Positions 11,595 through 25,200 of a stretch of 64,000 nt of DNA are shown here, piece after piece; the first letter of the stretch is position 1, and each line of letters starts with the position of its first letter. The translations under genes and the position numbers were made by a program. This DNA is from Liolophura sinensis (lineage: Eukaryota > Mollusca > Polyplacophora > Chitonida > Chitonidae): assembly GCF_032854445.1 (NCBI RefSeq), contig NC_088295.1:57827249-57891248 (forward strand). The letters are read 5' to 3'. Below the pieces are notes generated by a model. It was not told the DNA's origin and searched no databases. It worked only from the letters and a program-made list of their open reading frames with translations.

Positions 11595-11713
11595 CACAGG
11601 AGCCTTTCCTCCCACCATAATGCTGGCCGCCGACGTATAAGTGAAATATTCTTGAGCACGGCGTAAAACACCAATTACATAAATAAATAAATCAATCAAT
11701 AAATAAAATAAAC
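11595..11713 (+). mobile_element. Main SINE 3' fragment
   Basis: CCTCCCACCATAATGCTGGC, then ATTCTTGAGCACGGCGTAAA and a long (AAAT)n tail. Confidence 0.75.
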
Positions 11714-11962
11714 GACAAGATGTGCCGAAATAGCTCAGTTATATAACAATTATATAATTTGCTCGATTTTTTAGTCAGTAGACCCAAAGTTTTCTCTCCG
11801 TGTTCCAAATACACCACTCTCACCATTCTATCATATACTACAGCAATAAGTACGACATAATCAGGTTTCTAGTGAGCCAGACTGACTGCTGTTGTAATGT
11901 TCCCTCTCTTGACCAAGTGCATTTGAGCACCTCGTGCATATGACGTCAGCCGTATATATGCA

Positions 11963-12135
11963 CCGTCTTGCGGAACCGGGCTGTTCATGGTTAACGGCTT
12001 ATTTTAGTTGTGTTGTTGTGTGTACTGGCTTAGTCTTGTGGGTACTTCGTCTACATGTATGCTGAGATGAAATGTTACACACTGTAACGTGGGTTCGAAT
12101 CCGACAAAACCCACAGACGCTGTCCAGTGCTTTCT
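11963..12135 (+). mobile_element. Second tRNA-like SINE family, copy 4
   Basis: A box TGGCTTAGTCT (12026-12036, last base changed), perfect B box GGTTCGAATCC (12092-12102) and family end GACGCTGTCCAGTGC. The 5' block GGTTAACGGCTTATTTTAG is retained. Confidence 0.7.
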
Positions 12136-12429
12136 TTTGCCGTAAATTTTACTTTACACTTGTATTTGTTAAGTCCGATAAAGTTGACTTACTGTTTAGA
12201 TCGGTACTTGAAAGACAAAAATATCGTGTGAATTGAAAGTGTACAACTGATTCGTCAACTATTTGGAACTACCTGCGAATTGGTAGATCAGTTTTTCTGT
12301 CGTTCTTGACAATTTTTTCAGTCATATGACGACGAAGTGTTATTAGGTATGTGTACATGTACTGTGTTTACTTGAAAATGGGAGAGTCCATGCCACCAAA
12401 GTGCTTCCGTCATGCACTGAAGTATATAT

Positions 12430-12475
12430 CATGCCGAAGACACCATCGCCGAAGACACCATCGCCGAAGACACTA
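12430..12475. repeat. 15-bp tandem repeat, about 3 copies
   Basis: Three adjoining copies of GCCGAAGACACCATC. A chance frame reads them as Arg/His-rich peptide, with no evidence that it is translated. Confidence 0.75.
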
Positions 12476-12623
12476 CAACCCACCCAATGACCTGACCTAT
12501 AATGACACGGGGCAAACAGTTCTGTTTCCTTGCTCTATCCTCTCAGGAAATTTTGGAAAAATTGGCAACGGTATATATACTTAACGCAGACATAATTTAA
12601 ATGTTTATATTCACTATTTAAGC

Positions 12624-12898
12624 ATCGCCGAATTCTGGGTCCAAGAGGAGTATACACCACCGAATCCGAGGAAGGTATACCAGTTATTTCAAGGAAAATT
12701 ACGCCGCTGAATTCAAGGGATGTATAGGGTAGAATTAAGCGGTTCAAGTATAGCATACAGGCGAAGTCAAGGGCAGTGTAGGAGTAACGTAGATGTCAAG
12801 GGAAGTATTGGGATAAATTCAATAAAAGTATAGCGTACAGCCGAATTCAAGGGAAGTACACCGCTGAATTCAAGGTAAGTATAGCGTACAGCACAATA
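12624..12898. repeat. Degenerate short tandem repeat
   Basis: Words of the type GAATTCAAGGGAAGTATAGC recur at irregular spacing (near 12700, 12765, 12800, 12843 and 12868) with intervening GCGTACAGC. It appears to be an old, eroded minisatellite. Confidence 0.55.
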
Positions 12899-13039
12899 AC
12901 AGTATGTATAAAAATAACGCTTGGTTGGCATGCTTAAACCACCCGATGTTGCATTTGATATGACTGTGTTAAGGCATAAGGGTGATGAAGGGAAGTGGAC
13001 GAATCTGCTTGCTCTTTCAGTTTGGTCATAACGTAGCAG

Positions 13040-13365
13040 GGTTTCCGAGGCCTAGTGGCTGGCGCCGCGAATGACAAAGGCGCCTCTCGCCAATGCCGTC
13101 GCTGTTCAAGTCGAGCTCGTGCTGGCTTCCTCCCTGGTCGTACCTGGAAGGTCCAACAGCAACCCGTGGTTGGTCGTGGGGTTCCTTCTAGATCTGAGAT
13201 CGGTTTCATTCTTTCCCGGATTTGCTTTCAGAAATACCAGGATGCTATAATCTGAAAACATGGCCAACAGATCTCAGAGCTAGGGCGTCCTTGGTTCAGC
13301 CCGGTAGCCGTTGTATTAGAGAAATATTCTTGAATACGGCGTAAAACACCAATACAAAAGACAAA
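13040..13365 (+). mobile_element. Main SINE interrupted in the middle
   Basis: The head and core (CAATGCCGTCGCTGTTCAAG, GTGCTGGCTTCCTCCCTGG, ending near 13190) and the tail (ATTCTTGAATACGGCGTAAA, from about 13305) are separated by roughly 110 unrelated bases, which look like a later insertion or replacement. Confidence 0.65.
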
Positions 13366-13434
13366 ATAAAATGTCATGACGTGTCTTTCTCATGTATAAA
13401 AACATCTTTACTTTCCAAAGTAAACACTTGTGGT

Positions 13435-14175
13435 GAGTTGATCTTGGAACAGAGCTGCACGTATTACTACTGTGACGGTGCTCCGTGTTATTTGTAGCGT
13501 ATAATTGGATAGAAATGCACGTGATCAATTTACCAACAAAGGCTGGAGAGGTTCCACTTTGTTGTAACGGCAATCTACTGATATACGTTTTCGTTCCAAT
13601 GTCTTCCCAACATCACTATTTCATTCCTATGCCCTAAAGCGAAAGCCCGCTGCTCTGTATGCATTTTCATGAGAACATGAATATTTCAGATAACGTGCGC
13701 ACTAAAGCGTGGTTTCACCTTGCACCTTTGACTTGTTCGTTTCAGAAGTAACATCGCTACTAAGATTATTTCTGCGAGATCACAGCGGGGTTTCCCAGCA
13801 CATGGAGCTCGATTCCACAAAACCACTTCAAATAAATCAAAATCTAAACCCTTAAATTTTTGGTACTCCAAGATAAGCTCTGAAATGCTTTGGCATAGAC
13901 TCCCAGGTGTTCAAATCGATGCAGCTTTGCCTTCTACATCACTGAAACGTCATGCCAAAGCTAGACAATCGCCAAGTCCACAGCATACGGACACCAATCC
14001 TATTGCTCTATTTGCAATGCAGATCAGCACTCATTCACTCACTAACCAGGAAGTCTTTTAGCCACCTTTGCTGTCCTCAAAATGTCAAAGCTGTACGTTG
14101 AACAGTTGGCTTGAATAATGATGTACCCTAAACGACCATAATTTTTTTCAATGAATAACTGCCAATAGCACCCCC
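13435..14175 (+). repeat. 1.4-kb repeat, copy 4 (blocks c and d)
   Basis: GGTTCCACTTTGTTGTAACG, AAAGCCCGCTGCTCTGTATG and CCCAGCACATGGAGCTCGAT align in order with 8096-8937. The left half (a and b) is absent. Differences include short deletions. Confidence 0.6.
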
Positions 14176-15164
14176 CCTCCTCTTACACACACTTTGTCAT
14201 GAAAGGACTACCTAAAGAGTACCTAGCACGCCATGGAGGACATCATAACCCTATCTGAACAACGTGTTAATTTAAATTTAATTCGACAACACCTTTGTAC
14301 ACAGTAAAAACAAATTAGAGTTTAATGGTCAGAATTCATACAGAAAACTGCAAGAGCAAAATGTGTCGCCAGTTTCAATGGATCCTTGGCTTCCGGTAAA
14401 GTCTTCCAAGATGGATTTTCTCACATCTCTTCACACTTCTCGACACTAAGATGATCTGCAGAAAACACAAGGTTGTAGGCATTTCACATCTGTACAAACT
14501 GAACAGGAAAAAACGGATTCGTTTCTCAGGGCCGATTGATGTTCTGTTACCATATCACAGTTCACTAAAAAAATTGGTCAAATTTACTCCTGAGATCATT
14601 AGCAATATTTTGTTAACATCCTTATAGACTGAAAAAGCTACCTGATACACGAACTTTCAAAAAAATTTAAAAGCACATCCTTTACAGGAGGCACTTCATA
14701 AGGATTCGAATTTCTAAATACTCCTTTCCATCACTTCAATACGAGATGAAGTGCTACATACAATATTTCAGTCTTTTCTTCAGCAATACAAACCAAATAA
14801 CATCTTGATATTCAATAAAAACACTTTGAAGGGCTGTTTGTCCTACCCTATCAATGGATTATTATTTCCTGCCTCCAATTCACCAATGCTGCAAGTCAAC
14901 GACTGGCTCAGTTTTCGGAACATCCAATGGCTGCAACGACAACCTTCCTCATCAAAATCAAGGACCTCCAGCTTTGAAGTAGGCTTCTGTAAATCACAAC
15001 CAATAATGGGCAAATAATAATCATCAGCAAACCGGCTGATTTCACACGGCCATCAAAATTTAAAAAAACATTTAAGAGCTTATTTTTGGCTGCCGAAATT
15101 TGAATTCAGTTAACATGAGATAAATGTCAAAAATTTCAACTTTCAGATGCACAATTTATTCACT
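14176..15164. other. Non-coding stretch
   Basis: There are only short frames and no recognised repeats. The nearest is an 88-codon frame at 14751-15017 without family resemblance, not accepted as a gene. Confidence 0.5.
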
Positions 15165-15302
15165 TGCTGTTTTATATCGTGTTCAAGGATAGTTTACTTA
15201 CACGAAGGCGGGCAGAATTATGGTGGGAGTAAACTAGGCAGAACCTTTGGGGGGGGGGGGGGGGGGGGAGGCCACGACCATCCGCAGGTTGCTGGTAAAC
15301 TA
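15165..15302 (-). mobile_element. Main SINE fragment containing a poly-G run
   Basis: TGTTTTATATCGTGTTCAAG and TTATGGTGGGAGTAAACTAG lead to a run of about 20 G (15249-15268), then GGCCACGACCATCCGCAGG. The G run stands where the family has a GGGGGAAACC stretch, so it grew by slippage. Confidence 0.7.
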
Positions 15303-15633
15303 CAGATACGATTTATTATGGCAGCAATGCTCAATGTACCTGCGGTCAATGGTCGAGCATCAGAATGGTGTGGCAACGAAATGACCTGGAAACACAGAGT
15401 ATTATTCGTCTGAAAAAAAAAAAAAAAAACGCATTGGTTAGAAAGTTGACTTGAACAAAGAAACATGTAGCCTTGAATGTGTAACAGTAAATGGTACTTT
15501 TACTACCCAGAAATAATTTTATATGAACTTCAATGATTTATTAGAACTGTTTGCACAATTTCTCCAACCTATACACTTTACAGCAGGCCCCAATTCCTCA
15601 TACACATCAAAAAACAGATAAGGCATTAAAAGA

Positions 15634-16269
15634 ATGGGTGGGTTTAAGCATTTGGCCTAGCTGGTTGTACTGACTTCAGGCAATTTACCTAGCCTAGCAG
15701 GACCTTCCGATTGATAACAGACCATTTCGTTCAGATTTTGCGAAGATATAGCTTTGTAGTAAACTTGATTTTGTTAAGGAAAAATAATGCCCAATCACAA
15801 TATTTTTCTTCAAGCAGCGACTCTCCCGAGGCGGTTTTCCTGCTAGCTCACCTTGACAAGTTACTGCTGCCTGCTACCTCCTGCCCAATATGTACCCATT
15901 GTGACAAAGGCAGCCATTTTCAGTTCCCTGCTCATAAACGTGTTGTCCAAAATGCATCAGTTTAACACTTAAACTGCAAAGTCCTATTTACTGCATCGAT
16001 ATCTGTCTGTCCATGATAAGAAACCAAACTGACAATCCAAATAGGCTTGTTGACACGACAGCCAATTATCATGTGACGTTTTCGGCTCTAGTGATTGGCC
16101 AAGTTCATATGGGCTTCTACAACATGGCTGCCATATCTCCTATACTGAGCTTCATCTTCTCGGCTTTCAAAACATAGATTTTTTTTTTACATACTTTTGT
16201 GTAAAAACTGCCCTATATCATTTTTTCTATGTATGTATGTATAGTGACAGACTTTATGTTCACTTTAAA
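15634..16269 (+). repeat. Dispersed repeat, copy A
   Basis: The reverse complement of 36383-36981 aligns throughout: TTTAAGCATTTGGCCTAGCT, GATTGATAACAGACC, ATTTTTCTTCAAGCAGCGAC and CAACATGGCTGCCAT. No coding frame spans both copies, so a non-autonomous element is the simplest reading. Terminal repeats could not be fixed. Confidence 0.65.
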
Positions 16270-19200
16270 ACAGGAGCAACTTTCAAGAGCCTAACTTTCA
16301 ATTCATGTGTGACAGCCCAATATAAAAGTGCTAAATAAAAAAAAACAAACAAAAAAACCAAAAAACAAACCCCTTCAATCCATGTATGAGCTACAGGAGC
16401 TATACTTTGTATTGGAGAGCTAAAACTTATCTTACCAAACTTAGTTCTTCTCAACGAGGGATCAACACAGCAAGTTTCAGCCAAACACAAGAACCTGATA
16501 AAAGAATGCAGAAAATTATAAGCACTGGAAAAGTTATGCAGTGTCTGTTAGTAACAATCACATAATATACAAACACATTTTGATCATTTAGATTGCTTGA
16601 TCAGTGGTAAGGTGTACCACTATAAGAGTGATATTTCTTAGGACAGATTCCACGGAAACTGCACTCTGCGAAAAAAAAGGAATAATTAATTGGAAATACG
16701 ACAAAAAATAAGATCAAAATCTTTGCTCGTCATGGTTCATTAATTATACATGTTCATGACACATAAAATATATTCATTGTGATTCAAACAAATTAAAAAG
16801 CATCACAGGATTTCATGGAAGGACGCCTATTCATGAATGGCACTTTTTGTGCACAAAATGTAAGTATTCACTTCTGGAGAGAACTGTTACTGAAAAATCC
16901 TACACAAATTGCAGAAAGAGGGAAAGATTTCCTCCGTTGGAATATATCATTTGGCTTGAGCAAGAAGCACTTGAGAAAAAATATTATTCAAATGTGGGAG
17001 AGATTCTAACAAGTTTACACTTGACCAGGTTCGTAACATGGTACACAATAGAACATTAAGTAAATTAAGCTGGTTTTAAAACTGAAGGGTGATGCACAAG
17101 ACACACAAATTGGCCAGCTACAATGTGTATCTGTCCATATGGACTTTCCTTACAAATGTGATGTTTATATCATTTACCCAGCAAATACCTTCTAGTCCAG
17201 AATTCATTTATATCGGGGAAACTGTCTTTACAATGATTCGACACTGTAACGTTCTTTACAAAACATTTTGGTCAACCAGAAATTTCACTGATTATTGTGC
17301 ATGTAGCCTGAAAATATGCAGTCAATGGCATAGTACAAAATTTGCAAGCCCAGCCATCCACCAGTAACACTGTTGCATCTGAGTGATCATCAACACGTTG
17401 ACAGTGTATTCCAAATACACAGTGATCGAACTGCAATGTTAAAATGTGCTATTTCTAGCAATATCTACCTCAGCTTGATTGTTATCAAAGTCTAGATTTA
17501 TAAAACAGATTCCTGCAATATGTTAAAGGTTAAAAATCTGCTGTTGACCACTTTGTATTAACGGTATCATTCCCCACTCCCTATCAAGGATTCAAAGACC
17601 AATTTTCAGCTACTTCCATACTCCTCACAGTGGAGGTGCTTCACACACTGACAAATGCCACTTGCTGTCCACTATAGGTGTAAATCCAGTAATACATACT
17701 TTTCAAACAGCCGATACATTATACAGTGGAATGAGACATGATGCACTAGATTTAAATTGTACAGCCACATGGCTTGTTTCACTTAACAAGTAACCATCGA
17801 GTATAGCAGAATTGTAACAAATCCACCTACGACCTTATTTTTAGAGTGACAAAAGACTGACTATTCAATAATAATTAGCATTCAAGTAATGCATCAGTCA
17901 TGTTCCTCAAAGAGCCATCATTCACAACATGAAATAAGCTATTATAAAACTGTGTGCCCATTTAGCACTAGACACATACATGAGAACAGCTTAAAGCGGA
18001 TCAGCATGAAAACATATTATTCCGTTTTAAGTGTGTGTACACATACATTTTTAACACAAAACACCAGGGACAAAAGTTGGATTACCATACATACCTTCTG
18101 CTTGCGGACCTCCAATTGGCATACTTACTGGAACACTGCTGCCAATACTAAGAGGGCTGAGGACACAGCATCTTTACAATGTTCAACGTTGAGGGTACTT
18201 ATTAAGCGCAAATAATCTAAAATCAGGAGGGAACATTCCACTTCTTGTGTTGCACAGTTAGTGTGATTTCAGCCTTATCAGATATTAAACTGCTCTTTCA
18301 CAGGAAGTTCTACAGTATCTCTGCCAAAGTCTGTACTTGTTGAAAGGTACTATTCCAGTTCAAAGTTCCTATGTAATCTAATTCTAAATGTATTGTTGGC
18401 ATTTATTATGGACTTAAAGATTAAAATATTTCAAGACAGGTGAAGCATTATCAATTTTGGGAGAGGTATTAATTATTACTTCGTGAAATTTTAGTGCTTT
18501 AAATACTAAAATGTGTATTAACCCATACTGTATTTGACCTAAAATTTCGTCATTTCTTAGTAACTTTTGCCTAATTTGGGGGTTATCTTGGTAGGTGAAA
18601 CGCATGTTTCATCATGGAAACTAATTTCACTACTATTATTTGCAGTATTATTTTCTTGAATGAGAGGAGAGAAAAAAAAAAAAAAAAAGGTCACTATTTT
18701 AAACGAGAATCATGTGTGCACAATTGAACACTGTGAAATAGTGAATATTATCCAGGAAAATACCTGATCTATGCAGCTCATTGCCTCAATATTCACAAAA
18801 GCTCCAGTTCGCTTCATACAATGCATCGGCAAAAGACATACTGGTTTATATACATGCTCTCCCATGGTATAATCTAGCAAATCATTTATCATTAGTATTT
18901 TGTGTATAGTGGCACAACCAGATTTTATTGCCAAGGGGCTACTGGAGGCAGTATGAGCTTAAAGGGGAAGTTTACCCATTTTCTCCTAGGCATACTCTGC
19001 ATATAAACCGTAATGGAATTTTTTTGGTGCAACAATCTGATTTGACCAAATGGGTAATGAAGAGAAGACAAAATCTAAAACCACTGTCCTATTTTTGGAT
19101 CTCATAAGGAAGTTATATACACCAATGCCACCCTTCCAAGGGCTTGATATGATAGTTTTAACTACATTTGTTGGTTAGTGGTACACTTACATTGTATAGG

Positions 19201-22200
19201 ACAACATATTTTTATGTTCACGTCATCCAAAAGTGATGTCCTGTTGTCATTGTCCAGGTATGCAGTTTTGAGGTGGAAAATATTTCCTGCATGTGTCTGA
19301 ATTCTCACACTGGTGCTAATAGGAAATCTGTTAGAGTATAAATACAAGGTGACCCAAACAAAAAAAAATACATAAATAAAAAATAACGAAAGACACTCGA
19401 ATTAATAGTACAAGTTTTGCTTGTTATAACCTTAGCCAACACTATCAAGGAATCACTTTTCCACATTACGCAGCGTGGCAGAAAATAAACTTCGCTTGTT
19501 CGCATGCAACCTGGGACTGGCCCATCTCCTTGGCTTCACACAGCAAATTGTTGTTTTGCAAAACAGTCGGTTTTAGACCTATTTAAAATCTGACGGATGA
19601 AGCGGTTAAAAATGGTGACTACAGGCAGCTGTCAGAAACTGGCAATAACATATTGGTCACATGAACAAAAATTGGTAGTGAACATTAAAGCCTAACATGA
19701 AGAAAATCTCTCACTGAAATTTTATGTTGCATTTCCGAAAGTTTCAGCTTTAAACAAGCCAACGGGTACCAGTTGCCCATTTTTTGACGTTCATCACAGA
19801 AATATCTGCCCAGTGTTTCACTACATTAAAAGAATTTTTGTTCTTCCTTCTATCAGGTTTATAGATGAATAATTTACTCAACATTCCAAACCAAATCAAC
19901 ATATTAACAAAGAATCATCACATGTTATTGTGTTATGTAAGAGATCCTAATGACTACTGCGATTTTCAGAAATCCAGTACTTTGAAACAGGTTCATGACC
20001 TTGACGCCACGGATTTATCATCAACACGTACATACACTTACTCAAACATGTGAAGCAAATGGGGCGTATTCCCATATACAATTACGTTTTGCTGAGCACT
20101 TTCAGTTAAACAGTTTTGTCCAGCACAAGAGCTTAAGTGCTCTCTTTTTTTTCTGAAGGAAATCTGCACATTTCACGAATGCCTTGAGTAGGTTTTGAAG
20201 TTAAGCTTGAGTGTAAACCAGACAAAATTCTACGTACATTACTACAACTTTGGAGTAAACAATGAAATACATGTACCATGTTTACCGAAATTAACCACAG
20301 ATGAATACAAATAGCAAATAGAAATCTGGGTATAAATCTTCCAAACCCAACTTTTCTTTTTTCCTGCACCTCAAAGTGAATTTTTCAGCACTTGTATCAG
20401 GGATCACTTTATTTTAATACATAGCAGAAATAGATAGAATGGCAGATGAAACAAAAGCAGCAGTGGTGCCTAGTACACTCTGGGGGAGCCGAGGAGCATC
20501 TTCTATTTGCAAACCAGCCATTCTAAATGTGGAAAACTTATGCATGAGTCACGCTTGTTTTTTCCTTCATCACGGTGTGAACCTGCAAAAAAAACCTTTT
20601 CCAAATCCAACAAAAAAAGAATCCCAAACCATTTAGAATTGGATGATAATTACATGTAAATTTCGGCACAGATCAGACTGGTTTGTGAACTTCAGCCAAC
20701 CTTACAGAAATATCCCAAACGGCACCTTGGACTTTTAGGAAACCCAAGTTCTGATTAATTTAACAAACAGAAGTAACATTTTCTTGGAGAAACTATAATC
20801 TAATCTTGGTTTGGAGTAGGTCTGAAGCTTTTCATGATCAAACAGGGAAAGTTAACTATTATCATACATGTCTATATACCAACAAAAATACTATACTTTC
20901 TATACTAGAAAGTATAGCAGGCTTAAATAACTTTTGTACTAAAGCCTACTTCTTTGTTCCGCTGACTTTTTAATGGTTATGTGACAAGAACTTTTTGCAC
21001 AGAGGCGTTTTCATCAGCAGCATCTGATTACTGCCTTTTCACATTTATACATACAGCCTGGTGCACAACGGGACTGCTTAGGATCAAGAACTTAATTCTT
21101 TCAGAGCTTGAATCCAATCCATGGTTTATGCTGAGAGTATAAGATGAACCGGAGTGCTTGTTATGAACTGTGCCATTTGAAAACCCGGCCTTAAGGATTG
21201 CACTAAAATTTTATTGATATCAAGCCCTTAAGCCAAAACACTAAAACAACAGCGCATGTACTTTCTAGCATTTGTACCAGGTAAATTATCTTTAAAACCA
21301 ATCACTAGCAATATTTACAACATGACTTTCAGCCAGCATTAAATCCTATCCTCACATTCTTCGACATTTGACGAAATTTAGCTTACATGAGGTACAGAGC
21401 AAGAACGTGGACAACTGTTGAGCTTTGAAGTAAAGCCTTTCATCAGTGAAGCCTGTAAATTCTTTCTATCTCAATTTACCAGGGCCAGATCACAGGTTGT
21501 CCACAAAGAGCAAAAAAACAAATCTGAAATAGAACTGATTATTACATGTATTATGATGTTAAAATAACTACACCAGTATATGCAATGACATATATACATG
21601 CATGTATATTATAACCAAACCAAATTCCATGTTTTTAAGTTGAAGTAATATGAACTGTTATCAAGTTAATGCACATTATGTGGAATTTTACACAGAACAA
21701 AAACAACAAACTACTACACTTGTTTTTTTGAAGATGTGTTAGCTGGATTCCATAAATACTAGGAGAAAAAAAATATGCTTTTTGTGGGCTATACAATAAA
21801 TTTCAATTTCTGGTATTATTACATATGCACATGCATGTTTTCCATTTTCACTGGACCTTCATTGCACAGCTACAAAGAGCTCAATCCTAGTAAAACATGT
21901 ACCTATGCACCTGGCACTTTAAGCAGAGCTCTGAAGGTCATATTCACAGATGGCAAACCTGGAAATGGTCGAACCTTCGAACATTTTCAGTGTTTTTGTG
22001 TTATTTATTTTCATCTGGTTTGCAGTCTTTGCCAGTACCTTGTATAGCCATCAGTCCACCAAATGGATGATTACAAATATGATGTTCACCTTTATGTAGA
22101 ATATAGTTGATGTTTGAACTCCATTTACTTACACACGTCAATACCAGTGAACTACAGATACATGTACTTTGCTTTCTATCTAAACCTTCTGGAACTTTGT

Positions 22201-25200
22201 ACTCAGAATTACCTGCTTTGCAAAAACATCCCAATCATTCTAAATCGATATAAGCAGTTCCATGCTTGATGCGTAGCCCTGTCCAGCATTATTATATTTC
22301 ATAGTTGGGCCTTCTTCTTGAACTTGCAGATTACAGGCACCATTAAGCAGAACTGTTATAAATTACATGCATACGTGAAGTAATGTTGTGAATGGATTTC
22401 AAACTTGATCAACCTCTGATTTAAGCCAACCACTACCTGAACATCTTTAAAACTTTCAACCTTTGGCATTTAACATAACATGGATCCATCAAATGATCAA
22501 CAGAAAAATGAAGTTGAACAAGGGAAATTTTTCTCTACCTTTCACACAAATTAATATGTTCTTCAGTTCGTCCACCATGTCTCCCAGGAATTAAGCAACC
22601 CAACTTTTAACTTGCACCAAGAAGTATCAGTGATAAGTGGAGAACTTTCATAATAAAGAATATTGCACATTAAAACTCTGATTTCAGGAGTAGTGCTAGA
22701 GCAAAACAAGAAAGGGGGGGGGGGGGGCAGACATAACCTGGACTTGAATAACCAGATGCATGTTCATTTTGATCTCCTTTGAGATATTAATGAAATGTCC
22801 ACATTAATGTGCAATATTATTTATCAATTAGATTCTTACCAATGGCAGAAATTTTCACTTTTACCATGGCTGCCAGTAAACAAAACATGGAAGAATCCAG
22901 TGGTAAACCAACAACATTTTAGCAGGGTACTGACAAAATTCCTCATGTTTGACGTTTATTGTTAAAAGTTCTGTGGTCAATGACAATCCTTTCTGAGCAC
23001 TGCCAACCTCATTTTCACTTTGGTCGGCCCCACTGATCAGAACAATGCAGGAACCTTTAAATTCTCAGCCCAAGCCCAGGATGCAGGATTTCCTTGGAAT
23101 TTCAGTAAAAAAGTTAAATTAGACAATATCACATTAGGCGTGTGTCAAAGGTCAACATGCAGCAGGTGTGTGGTACATGCTGCAACACCTTTTGGTAAAA
23201 ATTTTATCAAAAGTTTAATTTTTCAACTAACTGTTGATACTCAGTGCGAGCATCATTACCAGTTTTTAGTTGTCTCTCTTTGGAATGCTGCTGGGAAACA
23301 AATGTTTCTATGTGAACTATGAAGATACATGTACAGGGTTTCTTCGAAGCAACTTTTGCAGGTGTGCAACAACTATGTGCAACAAAAATGTGGGAGCAAC
23401 ATTGATGATATCAAATCATTTGTTATAATGAAGCATTAATATTATGAAGAGGAAATAAATGAAGTTGTGGCCATTTTCCAGTCAGCAGCATTGTCAAATT
23501 CATGCATATGAAACACTGCTATCTTTGAGGTCAGCACTCCACAAAACGGTCAGAAAAAAATGTTTTTCTTTTTACCTTCAGCAAATTCAGACATTTTCCG
23601 TTGCAAGTTGGAATCTAAACATAATGTTGCATCCAAAAGCAAGCAGGGATGTTTCATGTGAGTGAGATTTCTTACAAAATCGTGTGCTTGACAATCAGAA
23701 ATATTACTGTTTAAGCATGCGACAAACATTGGATCCACAATAGTTCTCTTAGCATTAAAAATTGTCTTCATTCTGGAAAACTAAAACTTGCCCAAATTAT
23801 TTTTGCTTTATTACTCTTTCCATGCACTGATCTAGTTACAAACACACACAAAAAATATAACATTTTGGAGAGAAAGAAAAAAAAAAAATCAGCAGCTTGA
23901 GAGGGTGTCCTCAAACTTTGTAGTGGTCATCAGGCAAGCCTAGAATTGACCAGGCCATTTAAGAACCTGTAACTTCTCGTTATATGGGTGCCTTGGATCC
24001 TGTGCATTACTGGCCACACTTGAAGACATTCGGGGGTGTGGGTGGGGGTGGTAAGATTGGCGGGCAAAAAAAAGAAAAAAGAGGGAAGTCAAGGCCAAAT
24101 ATTTCAGATAAACCTCTGCATATACGACTATATATATCTGAATAAAAGTCTTCCTTCTGTACCTTAATTTTGGGTCACTTGGTCTGATCTTTTTAACCAA
24201 TATACACAATTCTGGCAGGAACATTCAATTTCTCTTTTTTCCACATGGTTAGTCCATCTTAAGAAAATATTTATGTCTAATTTTCAAAAAAAAAAACTGG
24301 GGGAGAAATGTAGTTCTTTGCTTGCAGCACTACTTATCGGTCCCAAAAATGAGAAAAATGAGGGTATGTACTTTAATCCTAACATCAGAAAAATAATAAT
24401 TTATAATGAATGGCCTTACATAGATAATAAAAAATCACTATGCATATAAATTCTATTTCTGAACAGAGACAAATAAGTAAAGCTGAATTAGTATCTTATC
24501 ATAGCCTCACTAAAAATGTCACTTATTTTTGCCAAATGGTGATACCTGCAATAGAAAATGTGACATTACAAAGAAATATTACTGGATAGTTCATGTAATG
24601 TGAAATCCTGCTTCTCAACCTGTATTTCCTTCAAGTAAAGGTTAAGACCAACACATGCACAGGAGTTCATCTGATAACCTGTGAAACTTTCTGATAACCT
24701 GTGAAACTTTCTCTTGAAGCTTGATTTCCCCTTGCATGAATTTCCCGCAAATATTACTGTTTTGAAGGTCAAACATAATTTACAATTAACAGCACATCTA
24801 AAACTCCACATTGTTGATCTGATGGTACTTCCCTTTCGCTGGAAAGGACATTAAGCTGCACAAATTCAAACCAATGCTTAACCCTTATTCAAGGCTGTCA
24901 ATTCTTTGTTTTTTCTTTTTTTTTTTTGAACCAGCAACTCTTTCTCATATTGTCACACATCAAAAGGGCCATTAGAATCCATGTTCATATTTACCAGTTA
25001 CATGCCATCTTGCACTACTCTGCAATTGAAAATTAGCATTTTCACAAATGACATCACATATTGTACATACTAAGGGCAATAAATGCAAAGATCGAAATAG
25101 TGAAAAGCTAGATTTTAAAACTTGAAAGTTGAGACCTTGCACAAATGGTTTAATTAGAGATTTCCAGTTGGATTCCCAAGCTTTAAGAATTACAGGACAG

